Shown piece by piece: positions 7,960-16,178 of a DNA stretch of 64,000 nucleotides; positions within the stretch are counted from its first letter, which is position 1, and every line of letters begins with the position of its first letter. The position numbers and the translations under genes were made by a program. A model generated the notes under the pieces. That model was not told the origin of the DNA. It ran no database searches and saw nothing but the letters and a program-made list of their open reading frames with translations. The DNA comes from Pedobacter kyungheensis (GTDB lineage: Bacteria > Bacteroidota > Bacteroidia > Sphingobacteriales > Sphingobacteriaceae). The stretch covers positions 1-64,000 of the forward strand of contig NZ_JSYN01000038.1 in assembly GCF_000812965.1 (NCBI RefSeq), read 5' to 3'.

Positions 7960-7970
7960 ATTTCAGCGTT

Positions 7971-8165
7971 ATGATCATTATCAACATTAAAGACGGCGAA
8001 TCATTAGATAAAGCCCTTAAACGTTTCAAGAAAAAGTTTGAAAAAACTGGTGTGTTAAGAGAACTACGTAGCCGTCAGGCATACGAGAAGAAATCTGTTA
8101 CCCGTCGTACTGAAATTAAACATGCTGTTTACATTCAGAATATGAATCAGGATACAACTTCTTAA
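7971..8165 (+). CDS. rpsU: Ribosomal protein bS21
   Basis: The product has 64 residues, starting MIIINIKDGESLDKALKRFK with the basic core ELRSRQAYEKKSVTRRTEIK. This is the normal size and pattern of bS21 in this phylum. It binds the small subunit next to the 3' end of 16S rRNA and affects initiation. It has its own promoter, a strong ribosome binding site and a terminator at 8187, so it is a single-gene unit ahead of xerC. Confidence 0.95.
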   Translation: MIIINIKDGESLDKALKRFKKKFEKTGVLRELRSRQAYEKKSVTRRTEIKHAVYIQNMNQDTTS

Positions 8166-8186
8166 GTTGTTTAAGATATAATATAT

Positions 8187-8226
8187 AAAAGCTCTCCGGA
8201 TGTAAATCTGGAGAGCTTTTTTGTTT
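8187..8226 (+). terminator. Terminator of rpsU
   Basis: AAAAGCTCTCC at 8187-8197 pairs with GGAGAGCTTTT at 8210-8220 and is followed by TTTTTTGTTTTT. Confidence 0.9.
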
Positions 8227-8327
8227 TTAAAGGAATCGAAAACTTTACAATAAACAATTAATTAATGATTTCTTTATATCAAAACTATTTGTAACTTCAT
8301 ATCAGTACCCGCTCAAATTGATATGGC

Positions 8328-9212
8328 ATGTTGCTAAAAAGTTTTATCACATATTTAACTCACGAGAAACGCTATTCTCAGCATACCGTTACTTCTTATC
8401 AAGCCGATTTAGAACAGTTTGAAGGGTATATCCAAAATACATTCGAGCTTGAGTTTTTAGCGGTAAAGCATACCCATCTCAGAAGTTACCTGGTTGATTT
8501 AATGGAGCACGAAAATGCCGAAACAACCATAAGCCGCAAAATTTCAGCTTTACGCAGTTTTTACAAATTTTTATTGAGGGAAGGCAAGATTGACCAGAAC
8601 CCTACCGTTTTAATTAAGGCGCCTAAAATTCCCAAAAGACTGCCTGTATTTGTTGATGCGCAAAAAATGGATCATTTACTGGATTCTGACCATTATTTTG
8701 ATGCAAGTTTCCCTTCCGTACGTGACCACGTAGTGATTGAGCTGCTTTTTGGTACCGGCATGCGTTTAACTGAATTACTGCAATTAAAAGATACCGATAT
8801 AGATGTTTACTCGGCTACGATTAAAGTTTTGGGTAAAAGGAACAAGGAGCGTATTATCCCAATAAATAAATCGCTTATCAATCAGCTAAATACCTATATC
8901 GAACAAAAAAAGTTGCAAAACTTTAATAACAATTTGCTTATCTTAATCGTTACCAATACAGGTGCAGCGGCATATCCGAAATTAATATACCGCATTGTTA
9001 CCGAATACCTAAAACACGTATCAACCCATGAAAAGAAAAGTCCACATGTGTTGCGGCATAGCTATGCAACGAGCCTGTTAAATGCAGGAGCAGATTTAAA
9101 TGCAATAAAAGAATTATTAGGCCACGCCAGTTTAGCGGCCACACAGGTTTACACCCATAATTCGATCGAAAGATTAAAAACAATTTATAAACAAGCCCAC
9201 CCAAAGGCGTAA
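8328..9212 (+). CDS. xerC: Tyrosine recombinase XerC/XerD
   Basis: The product has 294 residues. Residues 1-85 form the SAM-like core-binding domain (RYSQHTVTSYQADLEQF). The catalytic domain carries Arg146 (GTGMRLTEL), Lys170 in the beta-hairpin (VLGKRNKERIIPIN), His240 and Arg243 (HVLRHSYATSL), His266 (LGHASL) and the nucleophile Tyr275 (TQVYTH). It resolves chromosome dimers at dif together with a partner. The set rpsU, xerC, hpf, tRNAs, tuf is a known order in this group, which favours the housekeeping recombinase over a mobile-element integrase. The XerC label against XerD rests on this context. Confidence 0.88.
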   Translation: MLLKSFITYLTHEKRYSQHTVTSYQADLEQFEGYIQNTFELEFLAVKHTHLRSYLVDLMEHENAETTISRKISALRSFYKFLLREGKIDQNPTVLIKAPKIPKRLPVFVDAQKMDHLLDSDHYFDASFPSVRDHVVIELLFGTGMRLTELLQLKDTDIDVYSATIKVLGKRNKERIIPINKSLINQLNTYIEQKKLQNFNNNLLILIVTNTGAAAYPKLIYRIVTEYLKHVSTHEKKSPHVLRHSYATSLLNAGADLNAIKELLGHASLAATQVYTHNSIERLKTIYKQAHPKA

Positions 9213-9214
9213 AA

Positions 9215-9222
9215 AAAGGAGG
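9215..9222 (+). promoter_or_regulatory. Strong ribosome binding site of hpf
   Basis: AAAGGAGG ends four bases before the hpf ATG and immediately follows the xerC stop codon. Like the rpsU site, it is unusually close to the anti-Shine-Dalgarno complement for this window. Confidence 0.7.
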
Positions 9223-9226
9223 AAAA

Positions 9227-9574
9227 ATGAAAATCGGAGTTCAATCAATCCATTTCAATGCAGACAGTAAGTTGTTAGACTTTATCCAGAAAAAAGCAAA
9301 TAAACTCGATCAGTTTTTTGATCAGATCATTAGCGGCGAAGTGTATTTAAAGTTAGAGAACGTAGAGGATGAAGCCAATAAAATCAGTGAGATTAAACTT
9401 ATTGTGCCAGGAGGGACCTTATTCGCTAAAGAACAATGTAAATCATTTGAAGAAGCCACCGACCTGGCTATCGAATCTTTAAGAAAGCAAATTACGAAAC
9501 ACAAGGATAAAACGCGTGCTAAACTAAGCGAGCACAAAGCCATTTTAAGCGAAAGCGAAGCGGCAGATTATTAA
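9227..9574 (+). CDS. hpf: Ribosome hibernation factor (HPF/RaiA family, short form)
   Basis: The product has 115 residues: MKIGVQSIHFNADSKLLDFI, then the KANKLDQFFDQII helix and the DLAIESLRKQITKHKDKTRA helix. This is the beta-alpha-beta-beta-beta-alpha fold that binds the 30S decoding region. It has no C-terminal dimerisation domain, so it is the short form plus a polar tail. It lies 14 bases after xerC, so it is co-transcribed, and ends at a strong terminator. It is expected to inactivate ribosomes in slow growth. The strong ribosome binding site may matter when general initiation is low. Confidence 0.9.
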   Translation: MKIGVQSIHFNADSKLLDFIQKKANKLDQFFDQIISGEVYLKLENVEDEANKISEIKLIVPGGTLFAKEQCKSFEEATDLAIESLRKQITKHKDKTRAKLSEHKAILSESEAADY

Positions 9575-9601
9575 TACGAAGTAGAAAATTAATAAAAAAG
9601 G

Positions 9602-9633
9602 AAGCAGTGCAAATTAAAATGCACTGCTTTTTT
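9602..9633 (+). terminator. Terminator of xerC-hpf
   Basis: AAGCAGTGC at 9602-9610 pairs with GCACTGCTT at 9621-9629, followed by a T run. Confidence 0.9.
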
Positions 9634-9639
9634 TGTGAA

Positions 9640-9985
9640 AAGGTGGGGTGATTTTTTTAAAATTGACAGTTTTTGATCAGAAAAAATGTGTTCAATAAGT
9701 ATGATTTAATAGAAATTACATTTTTTTTCACCCTTAATTTCACTTTTTTGGTTTGACTTTTGAATAAAAAAAGAACTAAAAAGGGCCCATTTTATTTTTT
9801 TTGAAAATTATTTAGCTGTTTATTTCAGGTGAGTATTGCGGTTATTATTCGTAAAGCCTGGTTTTTTAGAAAATGGAGCAAAAAAAGTAAAAAAAATATT
9901 CAATTTTAAGCGGTTGATTACTAAGCCAATTCGGCTTGTTTATGGAAACAGACGAAAAAACTTAGCCATTTTTTTTAAAATTTAT
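9640..9985. other. Very AT-rich upstream region of the tRNA-tuf operon
   Basis: No credible gene is seen. The stretch is dominated by A and T tracts (for example around 9720-9800 and 9880-9980). Open frames here are products of that composition. Such tracts upstream of a highly expressed stable-RNA promoter may act like UP elements or bend the DNA, but that is inference. Confidence 0.5.
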
Positions 9986-10015
9986 TTTGAAGTGAAATAT
10001 AAGTGTGTATATTTG
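9986..10015 (+). promoter_or_regulatory. Promoter of the tRNA-tuf operon
   Basis: TTTG at 9986-9989 and TATATTTG at 10008-10015 are separated by 18 bp, a close match to the Bacteroidota -33/-7 promoter. Transcription would start near 10021, about 120 bases before the first tRNA. Confidence 0.75.
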
Positions 10016-10143
10016 CATTCCCTTTCGGAAAGGGCGTTACGCCAAGAAGAAAAGGGTTGTTCTTTAAAAAGATAAAAGTTTTAAAAATACACGCTAATAG
10101 TATGAAAAATGAAGATTTTTCGTATCATTGCACAAAATTTAAA

Positions 10144-10216
<73 letters not shown>

Positions 10217-10254
10217 CTTTTTATTTTAAAGTGTTAACATTTTAAGATAAAGTT

Positions 10255-10337
10255 GGGGAGATACCAGAGCGGCCAAATGGGACAGACTGTAACTCTGTTG
10301 TCGTAAGACTTCGAAGGTTCGAATCCTTCTCTCCCCA
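10255..10337 (+). tRNA. tRNA-Tyr (anticodon GTA)
   Basis: The gene is 83 bases long with acceptor stem GGGGAGA/TCTCCCC, anticodon loop CTGTAAC (anticodon GTA) and the long variable arm expected for bacterial tRNA-Tyr (TTGTCGTAAGACTTCGAA). CCA is not encoded. Confidence 0.95.
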
Positions 10338-10417
10338 CACTTTAAATGAATGAATGACCAAATGTTTTACTGATCAGACCGGTCATTCATTCGTTCAATC
10401 AATCACTGATTTTAAAA

Positions 10418-10490
10418 GCGGAAGTAGCTCAGTTGGTAGAGCGATAGCCTTCCAAGCTATAGGTCGCGAGTTCGAACCTCGTCTTCCGCT
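10418..10490 (+). tRNA. tRNA-Gly (anticodon TCC)
   Basis: The 73-base gene has acceptor stem GCGGAAG/CTTCCGC, anticodon loop CTTCCAA (anticodon TCC) and a T-arm GAGTTCGAACCTC. CCA follows at 10491-10493, so here the tail is encoded. Confidence 0.95.
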
Positions 10491-10569
10491 CCAATTTAAA
10501 ATTAGAAAGTCGACAGTTACTGAAAAGCTTTAAGTAATTAGAGTTAAATACAGGAGCTGAAAGCTAAAA

Positions 10570-10641
<72 letters not shown>

Positions 10642-10759
10642 CAGGTATAATAAAGCTTTGTTAAATCTGTTTAAAGCAGAGTAGACAAGGTTTTTTGTGT
10701 TGAAAAAACAATAAATAAAAATAATAAAAAAGTTAACCTACTAATTAGTTATAAATAAA

Positions 10760-11947
10760 ATGGCAAAAGAAAAATTTGACCGCAGTAAACCGCACTTAAA
10801 CATCGGTACAATTGGTCACGTGGATCACGGTAAAACAACTTTAACAGCGGCTATTACAAAAGTTTTAGCTGATGCTGGTTTAACTGAGGCACGTTCATTC
10901 GATTCTATTGACTCTGCTCCAGAGGAAAAAGAAAGAGGTATCACTATCAATACAGCTCACGTTGAGTATTCAACAGCTAACCGTCACTATGCACACGTTG
11001 ACTGTCCAGGTCACGCGGATTACGTGAAAAACATGGTTACTGGTGCTGCTCAAATGGACGGTGCAATTATCGTTGTTGCTGCTACTGATGGTCCAATGCC
11101 ACAAACTCGTGAGCACATCTTGTTAGCTCGTCAGGTTGGTGTGCCTTCATTAGTTGTATTCATGAACAAAGTGGATATGGTTGATGATCCAGAATTATTA
11201 GAACTAGTTGAAATGGAAGTTCGTGAATTATTATCATTCTACGAATTCCCAGGTGATGATATTCCAGTAATCCAAGGTTCTGCTTTAGGTGGATTAAACG
11301 GAGATGCTAAATGGGTTGGTAAAATCATGGAATTAATGGATGCTGTAGATAGCTACATTCCAATTCCTCCACGTTTAACTGATCTTCCTTTCTTAATGCC
11401 TGTTGAAGACGTATTCTCAATCACTGGTCGTGGTACTGTTGCTACTGGTCGTATTGAGCGTGGTGTAATCAACTCTGGAGATCCTGTTGAGATCTTAGGT
11501 ATGGGTGCTGAGAACTTAAAATCTACAGTAACTGGTGTTGAGATGTTCCGTAAAATCTTAGATTACGGTGAGGCTGGTGATAACGTAGGTTTATTGTTAC
11601 GTGGTATTGAGAAAACTGATATCCGTCGTGGTATGGTAATCTGTAAACCAGGTTCAGTAACTCCTCACACTGATTTCAAAGCTGAGATCTATGTATTATC
11701 AAAAGCAGAAGGTGGTCGTCACACTCCATTCTTCAACAAATATCGTCCTCAATTCTATTTCCGTACCACAGACGTAACTGGTGAGATCTCACTAGCTGAA
11801 GGAACTGAAATGGTTATGCCAGGTGATAACGTTACAATCACTGTTAAATTAATTAACGCGATTGCAATGGAAAAAGGTCTACGTTTCGCTATCCGTGAAG
11901 GTGGTAGAACAGTAGGTGCTGGTCAGGTAACTGAAATCTTAGCTTAA
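10760..11947 (+). CDS. tuf: Elongation factor Tu
   Basis: The product has 395 residues. It is the GTPase that delivers aminoacyl-tRNA to the ribosomal A site. The P-loop GHVDHGKTT is at 19-27, switch II DCPGHADY follows near residue 81, and the guanine-specific motif is NKVD (FMNKVDMVDD). Beta-barrel domains II and III follow (RGTVATGRIERGVI, RYRPQFYFRTTDVTG-like region). Codons are strongly restricted compared with neighbours, as expected for a very highly expressed gene. It is co-transcribed with the upstream tRNAs, and a hairpin terminator precedes tRNA-Trp. Confidence 0.98.
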   Translation: MAKEKFDRSKPHLNIGTIGHVDHGKTTLTAAITKVLADAGLTEARSFDSIDSAPEEKERGITINTAHVEYSTANRHYAHVDCPGHADYVKNMVTGAAQMDGAIIVVAATDGPMPQTREHILLARQVGVPSLVVFMNKVDMVDDPELLELVEMEVRELLSFYEFPGDDIPVIQGSALGGLNGDAKWVGKIMELMDAVDSYIPIPPRLTDLPFLMPVEDVFSITGRGTVATGRIERGVINSGDPVEILGMGAENLKSTVTGVEMFRKILDYGEAGDNVGLLLRGIEKTDIRRGMVICKPGSVTPHTDFKAEIYVLSKAEGGRHTPFFNKYRPQFYFRTTDVTGEISLAEGTEMVMPGDNVTITVKLINAIAMEKGLRFAIREGGRTVGAGQVTEILA

Positions 11948-11966
11948 TTTTAAGCTGCAACAATAC

Positions 11967-11996
11967 AAAAAGAGCTGGTTCAGGCTAGCTCTTTTT
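11967..11996 (+). terminator. Terminator between tuf and tRNA-Trp
   Basis: AAAAAGAGCT at 11967-11976 pairs with AGCTCTTTTT at 11987-11996. It lies within a conserved operon order and has no clear promoter just after it, so it may only partly stop transcription and thereby lower secE-nusG output relative to tuf. Confidence 0.75.
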
Positions 11997-12003
11997 AAAA
12001 TAC

Positions 12004-12074
12004 ACGGGAATAGTTCAACGGTAGAATAGAGGTCTCCAAAACCTTTGATCAGGGTTCGAATCCTTGTTCCCGTG
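12004..12074 (+). tRNA. tRNA-Trp (anticodon CCA)
   Basis: The 71-base gene has acceptor stem ACGGGAA/TTCCCGT, a D-arm TAGTTCAACGG, anticodon loop CTCCAAA (anticodon CCA), discriminator G, and an encoded CCA at 12075-12077. It lies between tuf and secE, a position also conserved in other bacteria. Confidence 0.95.
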
Positions 12075-12168
12075 CCAAAATAATGATTGAATTAGTGAAT
12101 TTTTAAGGATTGAATGTATTTTATATTCAGTCTCTCACTAGCTCAATCATTTAATCATTATAATAAAT

Positions 12169-12366
12169 ATGGCTAAAGTAGTTGAGTTTATAAAAGAATC
12201 GTACGATGAAATGACCCAGAAGGTTACCTGGCCTACATGGGGCGAGCTGCAAAGTTCTGCAATTCTGGTATTGGTGGCTTCTTTAATTATTGCATTGGTA
12301 ATTTTTGCAATGGATAAAGGATCTACATTTGTGTTAGATACTTTTTATAAATCACTTTCTAATTAA
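12169..12366 (+). CDS. secE: Preprotein translocase subunit SecE
   Basis: The product has 65 residues: the amphipathic helix KESYDEMTQKVTWPTWGEL, then one membrane helix (AILVLVASLIIALVIFAM). This is the short single-span SecE that clamps SecY in the inner membrane. It lies 9 bases before nusG in the usual secE-nusG pair. Confidence 0.95.
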   Translation: MAKVVEFIKESYDEMTQKVTWPTWGELQSSAILVLVASLIIALVIFAMDKGSTFVLDTFYKSLSN

Positions 12367-12375
12367 TATTTACGA

Positions 12376-12915
12376 ATGAGCGATCTAAAGTGGTACGTTG
12401 TAAGGGCGGTAAGCGGTAAAGAAAAGAAAGTAAAACAGTACATTGATGCTGAGATCAGCCGTTTAGGTTTCTCTCATTTGGTTCCTCAGGTGTTAATCCC
12501 GATGGAAAAATATTACCAAATGAAAGATGGTAAAAAAATTGCCAAAGAACGTAACTTTTACCCTGGATATGTGTTAATCGAAGCCACCTTAGATGGTGAG
12601 TTAGAGCACATTATTAAAGGTATCAATAGTGTAATTGGTTTCTTAGGCGATAAGGCCGGTAACCCAATTCCAATGCGCCAGGCAGAAGTTAACCGCATTT
12701 TAGGTGTGGTTGATGAAATGAGCGAGCAAGGCGAAACCATGAATGTTCCTTACTATGTTGGCGAAAACATCAAAGTAATGGACGGACCTTTCAACGGTTT
12801 CTCTGGTATTATCGAAGAGGTAAACGAAGAGAAGAAAAAACTGAAAGTTATGGTTAAAATCTTCGGTCGTAAAACTCCGCTTGAATTGAACTACATGCAG
12901 GTTGAAAAAGAGTAA
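12376..12915 (+). CDS. nusG: Transcription factor NusG
   Basis: The product has 179 residues. The N-terminal NGN domain (KWYVVRAVSGKEKKVKQYID, FYPGYVLIEATL) binds RNA polymerase. The C-terminal KOW domain (VMDGPFNGFSGIIEEVNEEK) contacts Rho or ribosomal protein S10. It is a normal-length housekeeping copy. In nearly all bacteria rplK follows directly; here a terminator and a 4-kb islet separate them. Confidence 0.97.
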   Translation: MSDLKWYVVRAVSGKEKKVKQYIDAEISRLGFSHLVPQVLIPMEKYYQMKDGKKIAKERNFYPGYVLIEATLDGELEHIIKGINSVIGFLGDKAGNPIPMRQAEVNRILGVVDEMSEQGETMNVPYYVGENIKVMDGPFNGFSGIIEEVNEEKKKLKVMVKIFGRKTPLELNYMQVEKE

Positions 12916-12936
12916 GCAATTACTAAAAATATTTAG

Positions 12937-12962
12937 AACCCCGGATTAACCGGGGTTTTTTT
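12937..12962 (+). terminator. Terminator after nusG
   Basis: AACCCCGG at 12937-12944 pairs with CCGGGGTT at 12950-12957, followed by a T run. It ends the tuf-secE-nusG transcript before the islet, so the ribosomal protein genes beyond need their own promoter. Confidence 0.9.
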
Positions 12963-13123
12963 ATGCCCTTATATTTCTTGTATACAATTTAGTATTATTT
13001 GTTTGTAGTTTTAATTTTTTAGTTATATTCGTCTAGCTGTAATCCCAGGCTATTTAATTTTCTAACTAAATTAATGAAATAGGAACAACTTATCTCTCAC
13101 TAAAGCAGTGTGTACTGGCTTTA

Positions 13124-14521
13124 ATGTTATTAACAACAACAAGTGTTGTTATTTATTCTTGTAAGAAAAATCGCGAAGCTTCAATTACTGAATTAAATAC
13201 TCAGCTTCTAAACGAATCGAGAACTTATTTCCAAAGCATTATTTTAAAACAAATAGCACTAAACGATAACAACATTAGGCATAGTATAGAAAAAATGCCA
13301 TTATGGGATAAGGCTTTTGTAAAGAAAATATCAGTTGGTAATGCTGTAATTGTTCCCATAAAATATAAAAATGATATTTTGTTACGTCCCCAGGATTCTG
13401 ACAATAATATTATAATAGGCAAAACCAGCTACTTGATTATTTTTAAAGATCAAAATAAATCCTGGTGTGCTGAATGGGTAACGCTAATTCCAATGGCAAA
13501 TAAGATTAAAGGTAAATTTGTAGGCATTGTTAATATAGAAGATTGGAATGGTCAATTTAAGCGAGCTTATGCTGTTGGTGAAAATGGCGGTATAAAAAAT
13601 ATATATAAAGATGAATCTTTCATTTTTAAAAAAATAAATTATGCAAGTACAACTTGTATTCGAATTGATCATTATAGTGGTGTGGGTGTTGATGGTTATA
13701 TGCAATATACTTATTTAGGAAGTGAAACCTTTTGTTTTGGGGGTGGAAATGGTGGTGGAAATACAGACAATGCTCCTGATTTAGATAATAATGGTGGTAC
13801 TTCTGGCGGTGGCGAACCTAATGACTACACCAGCATGTACGATTGTAATAATGATTTGAACGGTAGTGCTCGAATTGAAAACTGTGGTTGCATTGGTGGG
13901 AATACAGGGATTCAAAGTTGTGCTGATATTACCGATAAAATTAAAAATAAGTGCTTGGATTCAGTTTGGATTAAAGTTAAGGATACTTTGAATAATAAAA
14001 TTGCCAAAATATTAAACAATACCTTTAACACAAGTGATAAAATAAATTTCAAAATTGTTGATGGTAATATTGATGGTGGATACGCTGCCAAAACGGAAGT
14101 TGTTACGGATAAAGTGAATAGTGATGGTATTCATGTATTCGATGTGAAAGTAACGCTTAATAAAAATACTTTACCATCAGCCTCACAAGAATTTATTGCT
14201 ACTACAATGGTGCATGAAATTATGCATGCATATTTTGATTCACAGAAAACGTATTATACACAACAATTTCAGCAACATAGAAACATGGCAGAAAATTATA
14301 TAGATGATTTGAAAAATGCCGTACAAGCCATTTATTCTAGTTTAGATGACAAAGCAGCTTACGCATTAATTCTAAATGGTTTTGGAGATATTTTCAAAAA
14401 TGATTTGACCTATTGGAATTCTTTAGTTTCTAAATATGATCTGGATAACGCACAAATCATAAATATAAGAGACAGTTACAAAAGTCATAATTCAGGAACT
14501 AAGACGGCATGCTCACAATAA
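13124..14521 (+). CDS. Lipoprotein with a Cys-rich linker and a zincin-like metallopeptidase domain
   Basis: The product has 465 residues from the ATG at 13124, which leaves a lipobox (VIYSC, Cys13) but no basic n-region. The frame is open back to 13070, encoding LSLKQCVLALM, so translation may begin earlier at a non-ATG codon. Residues 14-210 are of unknown fold. A Gly/Asn linker (GGGNGGGNTDNAPD) and a Cys motif (DCNNDLNG then CGCIGGNTG) follow. The C-terminal part has HEIMHAYF at 364-371, an HExxH zinc site, and HRNMAENYI about 20 residues later that may supply the third ligand. From memory, Bacteroidota lipoproteins with this linker and this C-terminal domain exist, but their role is not known to me. 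It is the first gene of the nusG-rplK islet. Confidence 0.65.
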   Translation: MLLTTTSVVIYSCKKNREASITELNTQLLNESRTYFQSIILKQIALNDNNIRHSIEKMPLWDKAFVKKISVGNAVIVPIKYKNDILLRPQDSDNNIIIGKTSYLIIFKDQNKSWCAEWVTLIPMANKIKGKFVGIVNIEDWNGQFKRAYAVGENGGIKNIYKDESFIFKKINYASTTCIRIDHYSGVGVDGYMQYTYLGSETFCFGGGNGGGNTDNAPDLDNNGGTSGGGEPNDYTSMYDCNNDLNGSARIENCGCIGGNTGIQSCADITDKIKNKCLDSVWIKVKDTLNNKIAKILNNTFNTSDKINFKIVDGNIDGGYAAKTEVVTDKVNSDGIHVFDVKVTLNKNTLPSASQEFIATTMVHEIMHAYFDSQKTYYTQQFQQHRNMAENYIDDLKNAVQAIYSSLDDKAAYALILNGFGDIFKNDLTYWNSLVSKYDLDNAQIINIRDSYKSHNSGTKTACSQ

Positions 14522-14537
14522 TTAGATTAAACATTTT

Positions 14538-15107
14538 ATGAAAAAAATAATCTTTATCATCAGTATATTTTGTTTACTTACTTTGAGCTCAAAAGCGCAG
14601 AATAAGTTAGCCACATTAACATCTTTAAATGTTTCTGATATCAACAATTATATTTCTGCAAATTATAAGTTAAAGGAAAAGGCACTTGATACCCTGTGCT
14701 TGTACACTACAGTATTTATGAAATTTAAAGTAGCGGCGAATGGTAAAATAGTTGAGCTAGCACTCTCTGAAAAGACTCCAGATGTGATTAAAAAAGGTTT
14801 GGAGAAAGCTATAGAATCTTCTAACGGTCATTGGAGTAATGTAGATACTGATTTGGAGTATTTCTCTAAGAAGACATTTATCTTGCCTATTGTGCTATTC
14901 TACGGAAGGGGTTGTGAGGTTGGGACTGGAGAGTTAGAGATTAATATCTCTGAGGAAAGAAGAGCAAAAGAATATAGAAAACTGGATAATACTGCACGAA
15001 ATGCAAATTATGCTGTTATGGATATTTTGAAATCTAATGGTAAGTACTTAAATATGTTAGAATGTGTAATTCTTTCTCCACTAACAATGGGAGCCAGTGG
15101 TTATTAA
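14538..15107 (+). CDS. Small exported protein, distantly TonB C-terminal-like
   Basis: The product has 189 residues. Residues 1-20 are a signal peptide ending SSKAQ. The middle (FMKFKVAANGKIVELALSEK, then TPDVIKKGLEKAIESSNGHW) follows the pattern of TonB C-terminal domains, where a strand with NGKI is followed by a helix and a GxW turn. There is no membrane anchor or proline-rich spacer, so it is not an energy transducer. It lies 16 bases after the zincin-like lipoprotein and is probably co-transcribed with it. An inhibitor or partner role is possible but unsupported. Confidence 0.55.
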   Translation: MKKIIFIISIFCLLTLSSKAQNKLATLTSLNVSDINNYISANYKLKEKALDTLCLYTTVFMKFKVAANGKIVELALSEKTPDVIKKGLEKAIESSNGHWSNVDTDLEYFSKKTFILPIVLFYGRGCEVGTGELEINISEERRAKEYRKLDNTARNANYAVMDILKSNGKYLNMLECVILSPLTMGASGY

Positions 15108-15129
15108 TTCATTTATTATACTCAATTGA

Positions 15130-15285
15130 AGGGGCAATCCATTATATTTTAAGAAGATGGCTTGGGGTGGTTTGCAATATACTTCTGCATATAAGTTTGC
15201 TCCAGAGGGTGCAAGTTATACCAACAGTGCAGAAGTTGGCAATGCATCAACAACAATAACTCAAACCCTAAATTGTAAAAAATAA
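15130..15285 (+). pseudogene. Remnant of a second zincin-family C-terminus
   Basis: After TGA at 15127 one frame stays open for 51 codons, starting RGNPLYFKKMAWGGLQYTSA and ending with TITQTLNCKK. It has no start codon of its own with signal peptide, and it ends one base before the next gene. The MAWGGL(..)TSAY words recall the tail seen in relatives of the lipoprotein at 13124, whose own tail (GFGDIFKNDLTYWNSL) occupies the same place. I infer a deleted duplicate whose last part remains. A short free ORF from the ATG at 15157 is the alternative. Confidence 0.45.
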
Positions 15286-15286
15286 A

Positions 15287-16174
15287 ATGATGAATCTAAA
15301 ATATCTAATGCTTTGTATTTTTGTTTTATGCAATGTTAAGGCATTTAGTTTTGAAAATTATAAGTTACAATATTTGATAATTGAAACTAATGCCTTGCCG
15401 TCAAAATCTCAGATTGGGTATAACCTACTCCAGACCCAAGATACATTTAAAAAGAATGCATATATCTTAAATGTAAGCTATAAAGTGAACGGCATTAAAA
15501 GTTCAATTGGTGCTGACGCTAATTTTATTTTTGTCTTTTATGTTTTTCCAAAAGCCAAAGATTTAAAACTGGTCGAAGTTTCCAAATCAGATTCAATTAC
15601 TGAAGCAGGTGATATTTCTAATATCAGAAACATACTTATACATACGTCCGGCAGCATTGATGATTTTAATTTCATTCCATTGATCCGCTACCAAAATAAA
15701 TTATATAAGTTTAAAGAAGCAGATATTTTTGGGCAGGCGTTTAATTTGAAGGAAAAGGCTCAATATTTTCCCGATTATGCACCACTAATGTCGAATCGAT
15801 ACGAATTGAATTTATTAGGTAAACCTTATACTGAGCAAGATATTGAGGCAATTCAAAATAAAATGAAAACCGATACAAGTGGGATGAAGCATTTTGAGTA
15901 TGACGGTTTTGACGGTAAATGGAATATAAAGGCTATAAACAAATCTGAAAAAACCTTCGATTTTTGGATTCGTTTAATAAGGGTAGCCACCGGATCCTAT
16001 AGTTTTGGCAGATTTGCAAATGAAATCAAATTTAAATTAAATGTAGGGGTTATTGGTTTTAAAGTAGAGCCGCTAAAACCTCTTTTCGATGAACCGCATG
16101 CAGAGAAGTACCGGGGAAAAAGTGTACCATTTGCCTTTAAAAACTTTGTTGATATAAAATCAGTGATCCATTAA
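15287..16174 (+). CDS. Exported protein of unknown function
   Basis: The product has 295 residues. The first 19 form a signal peptide (LKYLMLCIFVLCNVKAFS). The rest is rich in Lys, Asn, Phe and Tyr and has no Cys motif, repeat or catalytic signature that I recognise. Two recurring features are alternating hydrophobic strands (YILNVSYKVNGIKSSIGADA) and a C-terminal part with VGVIGFKVEPLKPLFDE. Codon use is AT-rich like the rest of the islet. It starts one base after the remnant's stop codon and is followed four bases later by the next small frame. Confidence 0.55.
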   Translation: MMNLKYLMLCIFVLCNVKAFSFENYKLQYLIIETNALPSKSQIGYNLLQTQDTFKKNAYILNVSYKVNGIKSSIGADANFIFVFYVFPKAKDLKLVEVSKSDSITEAGDISNIRNILIHTSGSIDDFNFIPLIRYQNKLYKFKEADIFGQAFNLKEKAQYFPDYAPLMSNRYELNLLGKPYTEQDIEAIQNKMKTDTSGMKHFEYDGFDGKWNIKAINKSEKTFDFWIRLIRVATGSYSFGRFANEIKFKLNVGVIGFKVEPLKPLFDEPHAEKYRGKSVPFAFKNFVDIKSVIH

Positions 16175-16178
16175 TAAG

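Noticed and set aside
15062..15259. 65-residue frame overlapping the end of the 189-residue gene
   Set aside because: It has no signal or start context, overlaps both a real gene and the WGGL remnant in other frames, and its composition looks accidental.
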